A stretch of DNA of 64,000 bases from Lineus longissimus (GCF_910592395.1 NC_088310.1:9057501-9121500); one strand, 5' to 3'. Positions 33,704 to 45,608 are shown, counted from the stretch's first letter. Translations and numbers: made by a program. Notes: generated by a model not told the origin, from the letters alone.

Positions 33704-34849
33704 ATGGCGACCGAAGGTGCAAGTACCAGCAAGTCAACAAACAAAAAAAACGCGCCTACTCGATTTTTCCCAGCACTTGACATTCTTCTTCTCAGAGAAC
33801 TGGTTGCGGTACAACCAACAACTAAGCCAGCGTGGGATGAAGTCCACCAATATGTGAACACAGCTTTGACGGAGGTGAAGCGCGACAGCTTTGTCACTCT
33901 CCGGGCATGCAAGGATAGGGTGAAAACTCTCCAAGAGGCTCATACGAAGGACGAGTTGAAATCTCTTAGAGCGTAAGTATATCTTAAACACTGAAACATT
34001 GCAGTGTAACACAAATGTGGCTAAGAGCGGCCCCATACACTCTGTGTCATTAGGCCCTTGGTGATTTTAAGTTACCAGGGAGATATCATTTTCTTGATGG
34101 AAAAATTGGTCCAAGTATATACATGTACTATGTGTTTTTCCATTGCTTTAGCACCAATGAAAACACTATTTTATAATTTATACTCCCAGTTTCTTTCTCG
34201 GCTGAAAATGCGTCACGCTGACCTTTGATCAGGACCTGCAATGTTACTCATCAACTTTTGTGTCACTTTTTAGGTCTGGGACAGATGAGGAATACGACGA
34301 GCGAGCCCAGCTGCTTACTGATTTGGCCAGCCAAAGTGAGGAAAGGCGGCCAAAAAGCAGGAAGAAAAACCCGATCTCAAGGAAGCCCAGGGACGACAAA
34401 TACGCCAGGCTGCTATGGAGACGCTGAAAGTAAGAGACGATCCGGAAGAACACGCGGATGGTTTTGATCGTGAGTTGGACGGAGCTGATGAAAATCTCGA
34501 ACATCATGGAAAGAAAGGTAAGAATAACTTTTTCTTCTTCACGAAAGTATGAAACTCGCTTTAATGGCAGCTACTGATTGACAATACGTACATTGTATTA
34601 CATGTAACATAACCCGACTCTGCATTAAACGGCGGGTACACTATTCTTTTTGCAGCTGCGAATTGCACCACCAAGCCGGCAACGAAGAAGCGTCGAACTG
34701 ATTCTGCAGAGTACGTGACGTATCTAAAAGATAAACTTTCCTTTGAAAAAGAGCGTTTCGAAGTAGAAAAGAAGGAAAGAGAGGCGAGGATCCAGAGGGA
34801 TCAGCAAATGATGGAAATGATGATGGCGTTGGCCAAAAACAAAAATTAG
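33704..34849 (+). pseudogene. Harbinger Myb/SANT-like DNA-binding protein, three exons, frameshift
   Basis: Exon 1 is 33704-33972 (ATG; FFPALDILLLREL, then RACKDRVKTLQEA), ending at a GTAAGT donor. Exon 2 is 34274-34517 (GTDEEYDERAQLLTDLASQSEE, then in a second frame QGRQIRQAAMETL and HADGFDREL), with a TTTTTAG acceptor and a GTAAG donor. Exon 3 is 34656-34849, a lysine-rich coiled-coil-like tail (YLKDKLSFEKERFEVEK) ending in TAG. The frame shifts within exon 2 at about 34340-34350, where a 2-bp insertion or 1-bp deletion separates the two conserved halves. In PIF/Harbinger elements this partner protein helps carry the transposase to the nucleus and the termini. Splice sites are inferred by eye. 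Confidence 0.75.
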
Positions 34850-34967
34850 ATGCTGCTCGCAACGATGTAAGATTTGACAAATAAATAATTACTCGCAGAA
34901 TAAATTTGGACTTTTCGTCTGTAATTTGCACAATTCAAATATTTTCTCTACATTTACAACGCAAAGT

Positions 34968-35903
34968 TCAGGCTAAATAGTTCTCTAAAGTTGGAGGGTC
35001 CAGTTGAAAGTACTGACTCGTCTGATTGCCATAGACACATGTACGACAGTTGACCAGAATAGCACCTACCAAGTAATACTTGGCTACTGGAGACAACAGT
35101 ACTTTTAAATTTTTCCTAAAGTCCAAAAACGCGTAGTTTCGCACCAAATTTCCGAACTCCCATTCCACGCATTGACGGACAGAGGACATTCTCCTGTTGA
35201 ATTCTTCTTCTGCGGCACACAGGTTTGCTCCTCTGAATGGACTCGACAGATACCTTCGAATGGGATAAGCCGGATCGCCGTATATTGCAAATGGCAGGCC
35301 ATTCCTATCAGTGAGATCTCTAGCCTCCATTTGCTCCATCAGTCCACTCATACGAAGCAAAGCGCAATCATGTCGACGCCCTTCCAGTGGACCATACAGA
35401 TGCGTAATCAACCCGTTTGGTATGACTACTGACTGAAATTTAATCGCATGTATACGCTTATGCACATTATAACATACGCGTTGATGGCGTGTTGGCCTGC
35501 ATATAGGACGAACCGTGCCATCTACGAAACCAATGCAGTTCAGCAGCGGGGCACCCTTCGCGTGTATCTGGTCTGCATAGATTTGAAGTTGTGCGGGATC
35601 CAGCCATGGGTTGTCGAGAGTCCTCAAACGATGAGCATGAGTGTTGTACAGAAGGCTTATAGTCTCATTAATCACCATTGACATGGTAGATGCAGGTCGT
35701 CCAAAAAACCTTTCCAAATCGCTCAGTCTGTTCGGATACGAAAATCGCCTTAAAACCATACACAATGCATCGAGTCCGCTGCACGTGCACCTGTTTGTTA
35801 CAGTAATCACATCAGGAAGTCCCGACAAGCGATACAGACGATAGAGTTCTTCCTTCCTGAAACGAAAGTTGAACCATGACTGGTCATCAGTAAGCTCATC
35901 CAA
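34968..35903 (-). CDS. Harbinger DDE transposase
   Basis: The frame is open from about 35940 to the stop at 34968; the first 311 codons from a TTG at 35903 are clearly transposase. The DDE nuclease triad is visible: Asp in GFVDGTVRPICRP, Asp in IYGDPAYPI, and Glu in VEWEFG. A helix-turn-helix-like region (LSDLERFFGRPASTMSMVI) precedes it. It cuts and pastes the element. No in-frame ATG was found before an upstream TGA, so either a short 5' exon supplies the start or the start is lost. It is convergent with the Myb-like gene, about 118 bp between the stops. Confidence 0.85.
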   Translation of the reverse strand: MDELTDDQSWFNFRFRKEELYRLYRLSGLPDVITVTNRCTCSGLDALCMVLRRFSYPNRLSDLERFFGRPASTMSMVINETISLLYNTHAHRLRTLDNPWLDPAQLQIYADQIHAKGAPLLNCIGFVDGTVRPICRPTRHQRVCYNVHKRIHAIKFQSVVIPNGLITHLYGPLEGRRHDCALLRMSGLMEQMEARDLTDRNGLPFAIYGDPAYPIRRYLSSPFRGANLCAAEEEFNRRMSSVRQCVEWEFGNLVRNYAFLDFRKNLKVLLSPVAKYYLVGAILVNCRTCVYGNQTSQYFQLDPPTLENYLA

Positions 35904-35942
35904 ATTAAACCTCGGCCATTGAGGGTGTTGTGACGATCAGTG

Positions 35943-37932
35943 ATCGTTTGTTATTGCGATCAGCTGACTTCTTCCTTGACCCGGTTTGACCCCGTTATTG
36001 TATTATTATTTCCGCGCCAAAAAATTGTTTACCGAGATTTTGCGAGATGTTGGCGAGACTTAGGTAACACCCATGGGCATGTGTGTTCAAGACAGCACTT
36101 CGACTCCGTCCGCGATTGAGTGAGGATCGCCGCCGGTTCTGTACTATTCTATAGATGACAACGCCCAGAAGTTCGTAGCGAGATGGTTGAAATGGTTTGA
36201 AGCAGCGTTGAAAATGGTGGTAACGTTTTTATGATTGATTCACGCCGTACTTTACCGATAGAATGAAAAAAAATGCCATAATTTTACCGGTGTGAAGCCT
36301 TTCACGCTTTACGTACATTTGTATACGGCCGATGCACTGACCGTGTGTATCGTGCTGTGTTTGTAACGTATCACCAGTTTGTGTCTTCCTCTCGCTAATG
36401 TATAGCTATCTGTGCATTTAATTGACATGGTTTTCTATAGTTTGAGAAGGGGTCTAAAAGGGGGGTGTATTAATGTTTGAAGGTGCATTCTGGTCTTTGC
36501 GGACCAGGTGCTTCGAATAGGCTCGCGTAGATCAGGTCGACCTGAGCAACTTTCCACTCCACTCTTTTAGGCCTATTTTCGATGAATGGGCTGTAATGTT
36601 GTTGATTCTCGGTTAGAATGAATCGTTATCGTTTAGTATTTTAGTCCATTGGTGTTATTGGACATACTCGAACCTGTTATATAGACTTTAAAAATTATAG
36701 ACCGTGCGAACGGATTTCTGGAAAACCATTATATAAAACTCAGTTGTATTTTGGGACTAAAAAGATGTTGTGTTAACCCACGGTTTTAATCTGTGTATGT
36801 TGACTTCAGGTGACTGTTTGATAGTTATATTGTTAGAAGCCAGTGGGTGTGATTCCATCACTGTCTCTCCGCTTACGCCAGAAGCCGTGTTGAAGAGTTG
36901 GACGAATCCGCCCTGCTGAGATCGAGAAGGACGAGGCCTTGCTGTTGACGTCCCTCCCCGTTTATAGAATACCCGTGGCGGTATAGTATTCTTAATTTAC
37001 TGGCTAGTTTATTGTTACGACCTGCCGGCTAGTTAGGACTAGTCTGTTGCCATCTGGGCAGAACCGGTTGAGTCGAAGTCATTTATATAGTCCTAGCTAG
37101 CGGTCAGGTTGCTTCAGTCAGCCTGAGTCAATGTTACAGACTGTTTGTGTTGTAGCACGTTTTGAGTTGTGAGAAGCATTTTAGTATATATCCCTTAGCG
37201 GAAAAAACTTGTATTGATATATTCCCCTTGGCGGGAAGATAATTTGACATATATATAATCTACTACGCCCTTCTACTGACGTTCCGGGCTAGAAGACCGA
37301 AGTCTGCAATCGAACACGAGACGGAGGATAGCCTGTTGTAGATGCCGGAGAAGAGACACCGCAATCGTGTGTAAAAAACTAGTACGGAGCCGCTGGCTCT
37401 AGGCTGAAGCATTTACAGCTGTAGTGAATTGTAGGTATCTTATGATAGCTTGTACCATAAATATACAGTCCTCTTCAAAAAGTAATTAACCTCTGGCATA
37501 GTTATCTTATCGTCATCTTGTCAATTCGTTGATCGCCAGAACAGAGGGTCGTATGTAATCGCGCGTTCCTGTGGTCTATCGTGAAAAAGAATGTACAGAA
37601 GATCTTCATCCTCTTCCTCGACTGCCATTTGTAAAAGGTCCATGTTGAAAGTCTAGTGAGCGTCGACTGTTCACTTTACCACTTGTAGGTCTCCTCGGAC
37701 ATGACCCGTGCAAAGTTCAGAAAATAATTACCTTACCTGTCGAATGCCATTGACAAATTGAAGGTACCTGCCTTCTACAAGGGAAACTTACATAAACCTT
37801 GTGTATTAACTATCCGTAAAGGCTAACCGAATCTATCAGCGAAATCACGATAAATTAAACGTTGACCGTTTCACGGTTACGGATGACTAAATGTAGTCGT
37901 TAGGCCTAAATGTACTGGTGCGAATACTCTCT
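35943..37932. other. Harbinger non-coding arm, no gene seen
   Basis: About 2 kb between the transposase 5' end and the right terminus. No frame or motif was recognised. It may hold the promoter and a 5' exon of the transposase. The left arm (33047-33703) is likewise empty. Confidence 0.5.
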
Positions 37933-37935
37933 ATT

Positions 37936-38528
37936 GTGTAAGATGATCAGGTGCGTAATTCAAATTTTATAGGCCTGTATTTTGAAATTCTTTAAGTTTA
38001 AAAGGCTAAGGAAAAGGATGACGCACACCAAGGATTACTTCACCGTCGGGAACTACTTCATGGACAACGTCACTGTCAAGTTGATGACGGCACGACCACG
38101 ATTATTGATGAAGAAGAAGCAGGTATTATTACCGTCCCATAGTAAAAGCAGAAAGCACGCGATTATAAGTTCATGTTGGCGTTTCGTGGTTGGGGGTGAG
38201 AACACACTAGTGTCAGTTATATTGCTTACCGTGCAACTTTTTTTGTGGGAAAGTTTTTACCACGTGTCAGTGATTTCTTATTAAAGACACCTAGATTTGT
38301 GGTAACTTCTTTGTAAATTTCTACAATATATAAGCTGCAAGCTGATGCCCTCATGTTCTTCTACGTTATAGTTTATATCATAATTCATGTTTTTAATTCA
38401 ATCATATAATTGATTGTCGGTTTCCTTATTTTGTTTTTATATTTAGTTATTAAAACTAGGAGTAGCTTACTTCGTCACGTCTATGAATGTCGGCAATGTT
38501 TTATTCAATAATATCTAACTCACCATGG
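37936..38528. repeat. Inter-receptor spacer, right part
   Basis: Continues the spacer after the Harbinger insertion, matching 19445-20034 and 53905-54496. It carries AATAAA on the minus strand just beyond the receptor stop. No gene seen. Confidence 0.7.
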
Positions 38529-39532
38529 TTAGGTCCCGCGTTCTTCATCATCTAATATGTGTCCGCAGAATAAATATCTAACGTCATCCCTAAAGTACTT
38601 CAATGTACACAAGTAGATTATGAAATTAACCGCATAGTTGAAAACAATGAAATTTGAGATTGCGTTTGACCATTCGCGGAGGGATATCGGGGCACCTGTA
38701 GTCAAATAAACCCAGCGGAATATAACATACGGGGCCGTTGAAAGGAAATATATCAAAGAAATGATGAAAGATTTTTTACTAGTTTTCTCTGCAGTATTTC
38801 AGTCTTGGAGTCTTTAACAAAGTGCTTATTATTGCTTGCTCGGAAAACTCCAGCTACAATCAGATTGTTAATGATGAAGACGATAGAGACAGGAGCAACC
38901 ATATTGGTGTTGAATAGCCAGGCAGTAAAGGCTTCCAATATCCAGGTTGGAAGAATGCCTTGCTCTTTCGAACATATCCGCCTGGTAATGCCTTGGATTT
39001 GTTTCGTGGACGACACATAGGCTAAAAATGCTAGACAGTAAAACGTAAAAGAGATTAATAAAAGGATAACAAGAATGATATTCCGCCGTCGACTGGTGAA
39101 TAGGCTTGCCACCTTTAGAGGATACCAAACCGCTACACAGCGTTCTATACTGTAAGCGATGATGATGTATGCCGACATAAACACAAAACAATTCCAAACA
39201 AAGATTCGGAGCTGGCAACCAATATCTGTCGCGCCAGACGCGATATTAATTTCTCCGTTTGTAACGTAAAATAAGCCATTATGAAGCCAAGTCTGAAAGC
39301 TCATGACCAGGTTCCCGGAATCTGACACAGCCAACGACACTAGGTAAACGCTTGCTGCGATGTTCCTCCTTCTTTGTCTCACGAAGACAATAATAGAGAG
39401 CATGTTGCCGACGAACCCAAAGATTATGACCACCAGCATTAAGTAAGCCCCAAAAAACTTGTTGAGGAGTCCCAGAAAGGACGGTGCGTTCTCCGATCCC
39501 TCGACTTCGGTCGTGGTTTGAAAAAGGACCAT
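38529..39532 (-). pseudogene. Class A GPCR pseudogene, mosaic, 1-bp deletion
   Basis: ATG at 39532, with another ATG at 39535. The N-terminal half is MVLF type (SENAPS, LSIIVFVRQ), as in 13927-14907. The C-terminal half (RRICSKEQGILPTWILEAF, ASNNKHFVKDSK, GHILDDEERGT) is of the 20035 type. The switch lies around helix 4. A C is missing at about 38768 (GATGAAAGATT for GATGAACAGATT), at the start of helix 6, so helices 6-7 are out of frame (38529-38756). It is closest overall to the LINE-split copy at 54497-57784, with which it shares LTTGAPISL. Confidence 0.85.
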
Positions 39533-41556
39533 CATACTTTTGCTGTTGTATCTGAATTATTTGTGAAGTTTGGACTAGGTTTATATTTATCATTAAGCTC
39601 TTGATCACGAGAACTATTTATATGTAACACGTGTCAGAAAAGTATTTTTTCTGATATCAGATCACTACCCTTTACAAATTTTAATATTTGTGAACAAACC
39701 TACCTGCTCGACTATTTTCTTGTTCTGAATCTGTCGTAAAAGTCATTGCTCCTATACTTGAATTGGTAAAAACGTGATATGCCCTTTTTAACAAATACTC
39801 TTGTGTTTTATACAGTACAAACCTAAAGGTCGACGGATTCCGAGGACAAAAACCATTCCTTCGCTTGAGGAACAAAATAACCGGCCTCACTGAGAGAAAA
39901 ACAAAACACAAATTCTGAAGTACACACAGTTTTAAAAGGATAGAACGGTGCTCCTCGTGATGGAGACGAAAACACACGCACGCATCCTGGACACTTTATG
40001 TAAAGAACCTTCTCAAACAAGGCCCGAGCGAACTTTGATCCAGCACGCTCACCTATTTCTTATTTCAATTTGACCTTTAACTGGTCGAAGCTACTCCTTC
40101 ATTCGTATCACCTTGCTCTAACATACGTTCCCAGGGAACGACTGAATGAGCATTACCCAATATGGGGTCATTTTGTATGTACCTGTAGTGCTGATGCAAT
40201 GAACTACATGCACAACTAGGACTCCCTTGTCCGGCAAATGGCTTTTTCGCTCTGGTGTTATTACGCCTAATCTTGGTTATGTATGCGAAAGGTGACAGAC
40301 CAGTGTCGAAGATGTTATTTGCATTGCTTTTCGGTTGAGAGAAACACAGATGGCAGATCGTTTCTAAGTCTTCGGCGTCCATATACGAGAGACACAAGTT
40401 TGGCTGACTGCACAACTGTCGCCACTGTACAAGCCAAATCGTCCGTTTGTCTCCCTAGCTTTCCGTTTCAATAGAATCTGTGTTTGGCAAGTTGCTGATT
40501 ATGATCGAATACGTTGTTTACAATGTGGCTTTTCGATTCCTCGATGCAGTCTTCTATATGACGTCAATCAAGTTATGAAGGCACTCGTTTTGAACCCGTC
40601 AACTAAACACTTCCACCAACGTGTTTCTTGACTTCCATATATCTGTGATGAGTCTGAGAAACGGGCGGTACTTGTAAGGCACCAACTCGACTCTCCTCTA
40701 ATGACATGGACAATATAGACGCCGTGGTCTTTCAACAGTTTTACAACGCGATTCATTGAAACTAAAGTTTCAATGGCAAATCAATGCTAGCTTTTGTCTT
40801 TTCCTTTAAGTTACATGAACCAATAGTTACTTCGCGTGATCGGCGGTGTAATTCGAAACTGCCGAAACGACCGATGAACCCAAAAGCTGCTGTAAATAAG
40901 GATTTGAACGGTATCGATTAGTTGTTGGCTCTAAGTGCATTATTTAATCTGTAGTAAGTATATTTCATTGTGTAAGATGAGTATATTAAAATTGCATAGG
41001 CTTATACTGTGAATTTCTTTAAAGTTCAAAAAGCTAGGGAAAAGGATGACGTACACCAAGGATGGCTTCTTCGTCAGAGAAGCAACAACATGGACAACAT
41101 CACTGTCAATTTGATGACGGCACGACCATGGATATTGAAGAAGAAGCTGAAATTATTACCGTCCCATAATAAAAGCAGGAAGCACGCGATTATAAGTTCA
41201 TGTTAGCATTTCGTGGTTGGGGGTGAGAACACACTGGTGTCAGTTATATGGCTTACCGTGCAAGTAATTTTGTGGGAACATTTTTATCACATGTAAGTAA
41301 TTTCTTATTAAAGACACCTTGATTTGTGGTAACTTCTTTGTAAATTTCTACAATATATAAGCTGCAGGCTGATGCCCTTATTTTCTTATACGTTAAAGTT
41401 TATATCATAATACATGTATATAATTCAATCATATTATTGATTGTCCGTTTTCGTTTTTTTGTGTCATATTAAGTTATTTAAACTAGGAGTCGCCTACTTC
41501 GTCACGTCTACGAATGTCGGCAATGTTTTATACAAAAATATCCAACTCACCATTGG
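39533..41556. repeat. Inter-receptor spacer
   Basis: MVLF-type flank. Dyad GTTCCCAGGGAAC at 40127-40139; perfect palindrome CATTGAAACTAAAGTTTCAATG at 40754-40775. It is collinear with 57785-59812 at an offset of 18253. The AATAAA near the next receptor stop is changed to ATATAAAA. No gene seen. Confidence 0.7.
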
Positions 41557-42561
41557 TTAGGTCCCGCGTTCTTCATCATCTGATATGCGTCGGTAGAATA
41601 AATATCTGACGTCATCCCTAAAGTACTTCAATGTACACAAGTAAATGATGAAATTAACCGCATAGTTGAAAACAATAAAATTTGAGATTGCGTTTGACCA
41701 TTCGCGGAGGTATATCGGGGCACCTGTAATCAAATCAACCCAGCGAAATATAACATACGGGGCCATTGAAAGGAAATATATCAAAGAAACGATGAACAGA
41801 TTTTTGACCAGTTTTTTTTGCAATTTTTCAGCATTGTAATTTTCAGCAAAATGCTCATTATTGCCTGCTCGAAAAACTCCAGCTACAATCAGAGTATTGA
41901 TGATGAACACGATACAGACAGGAGCAACCATATTGGTGATGAACAGCAAGACTTCAAAGCCCTCAAATATCCAGGTTGGAAGAATGCCTTGCTCTTGCAT
42001 ACACAACCGCCTGGTAATGCCTTGAATTTTGATCGTGGTCGATACATAATTAAAAAACGCTGGAGAGTAAAACGTAAACGAGATTGACAGAAGGATAACA
42101 AGAATGATATTCCGCCGTCGACTGGTGAAGAGGCTTGCCACCTTCAAAGGATACCAAACCGCCACACAGCGTTCTATACTGTACGCGATGATGATGTACG
42201 CCGACATAAACACAAAACAATTCCAAACGAAGATTCGGAGTTGACAACCAATATCTGTGGCGCCAGACGCGATGTTGATATCTCCGTTTGTGACGTAAAA
42301 TAAGCCATTATGAAGCCAGGTCTGAAAACTCATCACCAAGTTTCCGGTATCTGACACAGCCAACGACACTAGGTACACGCTTGCTGCGGTGTTCCTCCTT
42401 CTTTGTCTCACGAACACAATAATAGAGAGCATGTTGCCGACGAACCCAAAGATTATGACCACCAGCATTAAGTAAGCCCCAAAGAACTTGTTGAGGAGTC
42501 CCAGGAATGACGGTGCGTTTTCCAATTCTTCGACTTCGGTCGTTGTTTGAAAAAGCACCAT
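41557..42561 (-). CDS. Class A GPCR, 334 residues, MVLF type
   Basis: Intact frame from ATG 42561. It has the MVLF leader with EELENAPS, standard helices 1-3 and SIERC. Helix 4 and loop 2 differ strongly from the MDHF and MDLF copies: YSPAFFNYVSTTIKIQ, LCMQEQGILPTWIFEGFEVLLFITN. The third inner loop has NYNAEKLQKKL in place of DSKTEILQRKL. Helix 6 ends FRWVDLITG (Asp for Tyr). The tail is FYRRISDDEERGT. It is paired by duplication with 59813-60817, which shares the NYNAEKLQ loop. No canonical AATAAA lies just downstream. Confidence 0.88.
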   Translation of the reverse strand: MVLFQTTTEVEELENAPSFLGLLNKFFGAYLMLVVIIFGFVGNMLSIIVFVRQRRRNTAASVYLVSLAVSDTGNLVMSFQTWLHNGLFYVTNGDINIASGATDIGCQLRIFVWNCFVFMSAYIIIAYSIERCVAVWYPLKVASLFTSRRRNIILVILLSISFTFYSPAFFNYVSTTIKIQGITRRLCMQEQGILPTWIFEGFEVLLFITNMVAPVCIVFIINTLIVAGVFRAGNNEHFAENYNAEKLQKKLVKNLFIVSLIYFLSMAPYVIFRWVDLITGAPIYLREWSNAISNFIVFNYAVNFIIYLCTLKYFRDDVRYLFYRRISDDEERGT

Positions 42562-44603
42562 CGTACTTTTGCTGCTGTATCTAAATTAATTGTGAAGTTT
42601 GGACTAGGTTTATATTTATCATTAGGCTCTTGATCACGAGAACTATTTATATGTAACACGTGTCAGAAAAGTATTTTTCTGAGATCAGATCACTACCCTT
42701 TACAAATTTTAATATTAGTCAACGAACCTACCTGCTCGATTATTTTCTTGTCCTGAATCTGTCGTAAAAGTCATGGCTCTAATACTTGAATTGGTAAAAA
42801 CGTGATAAGTGCTTTTTAACAAATACTCTTTGTCGACGGTCGACGGTCGACGGATCCCGAAGAAAAAAACCATTCCACCGCTTGAGGAACAAAATATCCA
42901 GCCTCAGTGAGAGACAAACAAAACTCAGATTCTGAAGTACACACAGTTTTAGAAGGATAGAACGGTGCTCTTCGTGACGGAGACGAAAACACACGCACTC
43001 ATCCTGGACACTGTATGTAAAGAACCTTCTCAACAAGGCCCGAGCGAACTCTCATCCAGTACGTTCACCTATATCTTATTTTAATTTGACCTTTAACTGG
43101 TGGAAGCTACTCCTTCATTCGTACCACCTTGCTCTTACATCCCTTCCCAGGGAACGACCGAATGAGTACTGCACAATATTGGGTCATTTGTATGTATCTG
43201 TAGTGCTGATGCAATGAACTACATGTATATGTAGACTCCCTTGTCTGGCAAAGTGCTTTTTCCTCTGGTGCTATTACGCCTTATCTTGGTTATGTATGCG
43301 AAAGGTGGCGGACCAGTGTCGAAGATGCTATTTGCATTGTTTTTCGGTTGGGAGAAACACAGATTGCATATCGTTTCTAAGTCTTTGGCGTCCATATACG
43401 AGAGGGTCTTAGACACAAGTTTGGCCTACTGCACAATTATCGTGACGGAACAAGCCGAATCGTCCGTTTGTCTACCAAGCTTTCCGTTTCAAAAGAATCA
43501 GTGTTTAGCAAGTTGCCGATCATGATGGAATATGTTGTTTACAATGTGGCTTTGCGATTCCTCGATGCAGTCTCCTATTTTACGTATATGTGTATCAATC
43601 AATCAAGTTATGAAGGCGCTCGTTTTGAACCCGTCAACTAAACACTTCCACCAACGCGTTTCTTGACTTCCATATATCTGTGATGAGTCTTAGAAACGGG
43701 CGGTACTTGTATTAAGGCCCTAACTCGAACCCCCTCTAATGACAATATAGACGCCGTGGTCTTTCAACAGGTTTACGGCGCGATTCATTGAAACTTAAGT
43801 TTCAAAGGCAAATCAGTTCTGGCTTTTGCCTTTTCCTTTAAGTTATATGAACCAATAGTTACTCTGCGTGATCGGTGGTGTAATTCGAATCTGCCGAAAC
43901 GACCGAAGAACACAAAATCTGCTGCAAAACAGATTGTGAACGGTATCGATTAGTTGTTGGATGTAAGTGCATTATTTAATCCGTAGTAAGTGTATTTTAT
44001 TGTGTAAGATGAGTAGATGCGTAATTCAAAATCTATAGGCCTATACTGTGAATTTCTTTGATGTTTTAAAGGCTAAGGAATAAGATGACGTACACCAAGG
44101 ATGGTTTCATCGTCAGCGAAGCTACAACATGGACACCGTCACTGTCAAGTTGATGACGGCACGACCACGGATAATGAAGAAGCAGCAGGAAATTATTACC
44201 GTCCCATAATAAAATCAGAAAGCACGCGATTATACGTTTACGTTGGCGTTTCGTGGTAAGGGGAGAAAACACATTAGTGTCAGTTTATTGGGTTACCCTG
44301 CAAGTAATTTTGCGGGAACGTTTTTATCAATTGTTAGTAATTTTCTATTAAAGACACCTTGATTTGTGGTAACTTCTTTGTAAATTTATACAATATATAA
44401 GCTGTAGGCTGCTGCCCTCATTTTCTTATACGTTATACTTTATATCAGAATGCATGTATATAATTCAATCATATTATTGATTGTCGGTTTTCGTATTTCG
44501 TTTTTATATTTAGTTATTAAAACTAGGAGTAGCCCTCTTCGTCACGTCTATGAATGTCGGCGATGTTTTATTCAAAAATATCCAACTCACCGTCCATGGT
44601 TGG
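42562..44603. repeat. Inter-receptor spacer
   Basis: A run of GTCGACG heptamers (three units) lies at 42832-42853 where other units have one GGTCGACGGATCC. Dyad CTTCCCAGGGAAC at 43143-43155; palindrome CATTGAAACTTAAGTTTCAA at 43787-43806. No gene seen. Confidence 0.7.
44567..44572 (-). promoter_or_regulatory. Poly(A) signal AATAAA
   Basis: Minus-strand AATAAA, 31 bases after the stop of the receptor at 44604-45608. Confidence 0.6.
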
Positions 44604-45608
44604 TTAGGTCTCGCGTTCTTCATCATCTAATATGCGTCCGCAGAATAAATATCTGACGTCATCCCTAAAAAACTTCAATGTACACAAGTAGATGATGAAA
44701 TTAACCGCATAGTTGAAAACAATGAAATTTGAAATTGCGATTGACCATTCGCGGAGGTATATCGGGGCACCTGTAATCAAATAAACCCAGCGGAATATAA
44801 CATACGGGGCCATTGAAAGGAAATATATCAAAGAAACGATGAACAGATTTTTGACTAGTTTCCTCTGCAGTATTTCAGTTTTAGAGTCTTTAGCAAAGAG
44901 CTTATCATTGCCTGCTCGGAAAACTCCAGCTACAATCAGAGTGTTGATGATGAAGACGATACAGACAGGAGCAACCATATTAGTGTTGAATAGCCAGGCA
45001 GTAACGACCTCCAATATCCAGGTTGGAAGAATGCCTTGCTCTTTCGAACATATCCGCCTGGTAACGCCTTGGATTTGTATCGTGGACGACACATAAGTTA
45101 AAAACGCTGGACAGTAAAACGTAAAAGAGACTAATAAAAGGATAACAAGAATGATATTCCGCCGTCGACTGGTGAAGAGGCTTGCCACCTTCAAAGGATA
45201 CCAAACCGCCACACAGCGTTTTATACTGTAAGCTATGATAATGTACGCCGACATAAACACAAAACAATTCCAAACAAAGATTCGGAGCTGACAACCAATA
45301 TCTGTGGCGCCAGACGCGATATTGATATCTCCATTTGTGACGTAAAATAAACCAATATGAAGCAAGGTCTGAAAACTCATCACCAGGTTCCCGGTATCTG
45401 ACACAGCCAACGACACTAGGTACACGCTTGCTGCCGTGTTCCTCCTTCTTTGCCTAATGAAAATAATAACGGAGAACATGTTGCCAACAAACCCAAATAT
45501 TATGACCACCAGCATTAAGTAGGCCCCAAAGAACTTGTTGAGGAATCCCAGAAATGATGGTGCGTCCTCCGCCCCTTCGACTTCGGTCGTGGTTTGAAAA
45601 TGGTCCAT
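44604..45608 (-). CDS. Class A GPCR, 334 residues, MDHF type (family description)
   Basis: A single-exon rhodopsin-like receptor expected in the plasma membrane. A short N-terminal tail (1-28) without signal peptide leads to helix 1 (about 29-51, GN at 42-43). Helix 2 (62-84) has LAVSD, with Asp71. Cys106 at the top of helix 3 should pair with Cys187 in loop 2 (RRIC). Helix 3 ends in S-I-[E]-R131-C, the D/ERY position. Helices 4 (152-174), 5 (205-229), 6 (252-276, FLSMAPY, no CWxP) and 7 (288-309) follow. Helix 7 has N303-FIIY307 in place of NPxxY. The tail is short. This style resembles invertebrate peptide receptors, but no subfamily or ligand can be assigned. In this copy the acidic residue before Arg131 is Lys (SIKRC), which may alter signalling. 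Loop 1 reads TLLHIGL instead of TWLHNGL. The stop is followed by AATAAA. Confidence 0.88.
   Translation of the reverse strand: MDHFQTTTEVEGAEDAPSFLGFLNKFFGAYLMLVVIIFGFVGNMFSVIIFIRQRRRNTAASVYLVSLAVSDTGNLVMSFQTLLHIGLFYVTNGDINIASGATDIGCQLRIFVWNCFVFMSAYIIIAYSIKRCVAVWYPLKVASLFTSRRRNIILVILLLVSFTFYCPAFLTYVSSTIQIQGVTRRICSKEQGILPTWILEVVTAWLFNTNMVAPVCIVFIINTLIVAGVFRAGNDKLFAKDSKTEILQRKLVKNLFIVSLIYFLSMAPYVIFRWVYLITGAPIYLREWSIAISNFIVFNYAVNFIIYLCTLKFFRDDVRYLFCGRILDDEERET

Larger units (their letters stand above)
33031..37932. mobile_element. PIF/Harbinger DNA transposon
   Basis: 4.9 kb with inverted termini AGAGAGTATTCGCACC at 33031-33046 and its complement at 37917-37932. An imperfect inner continuation contains ACGACTACATTTA. 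It is flanked by a 3-bp ATT duplication (33028-33030 and 37933-37935). It carries the two genes expected of the superfamily, a Myb/SANT-like protein gene (plus strand) and a DDE transposase gene (minus strand), converging at about 34.9 kb. Removing it restores the spacer string TTATGTTATTGTGTAAGATG seen in other units. Confidence 0.9.

Noticed and set aside
34641-34931. Minus-strand 96-codon frame over exon 3 of the Myb-like gene
   Set aside because: It is the shadow of the lysine- and glutamate-rich exon on the plus strand.
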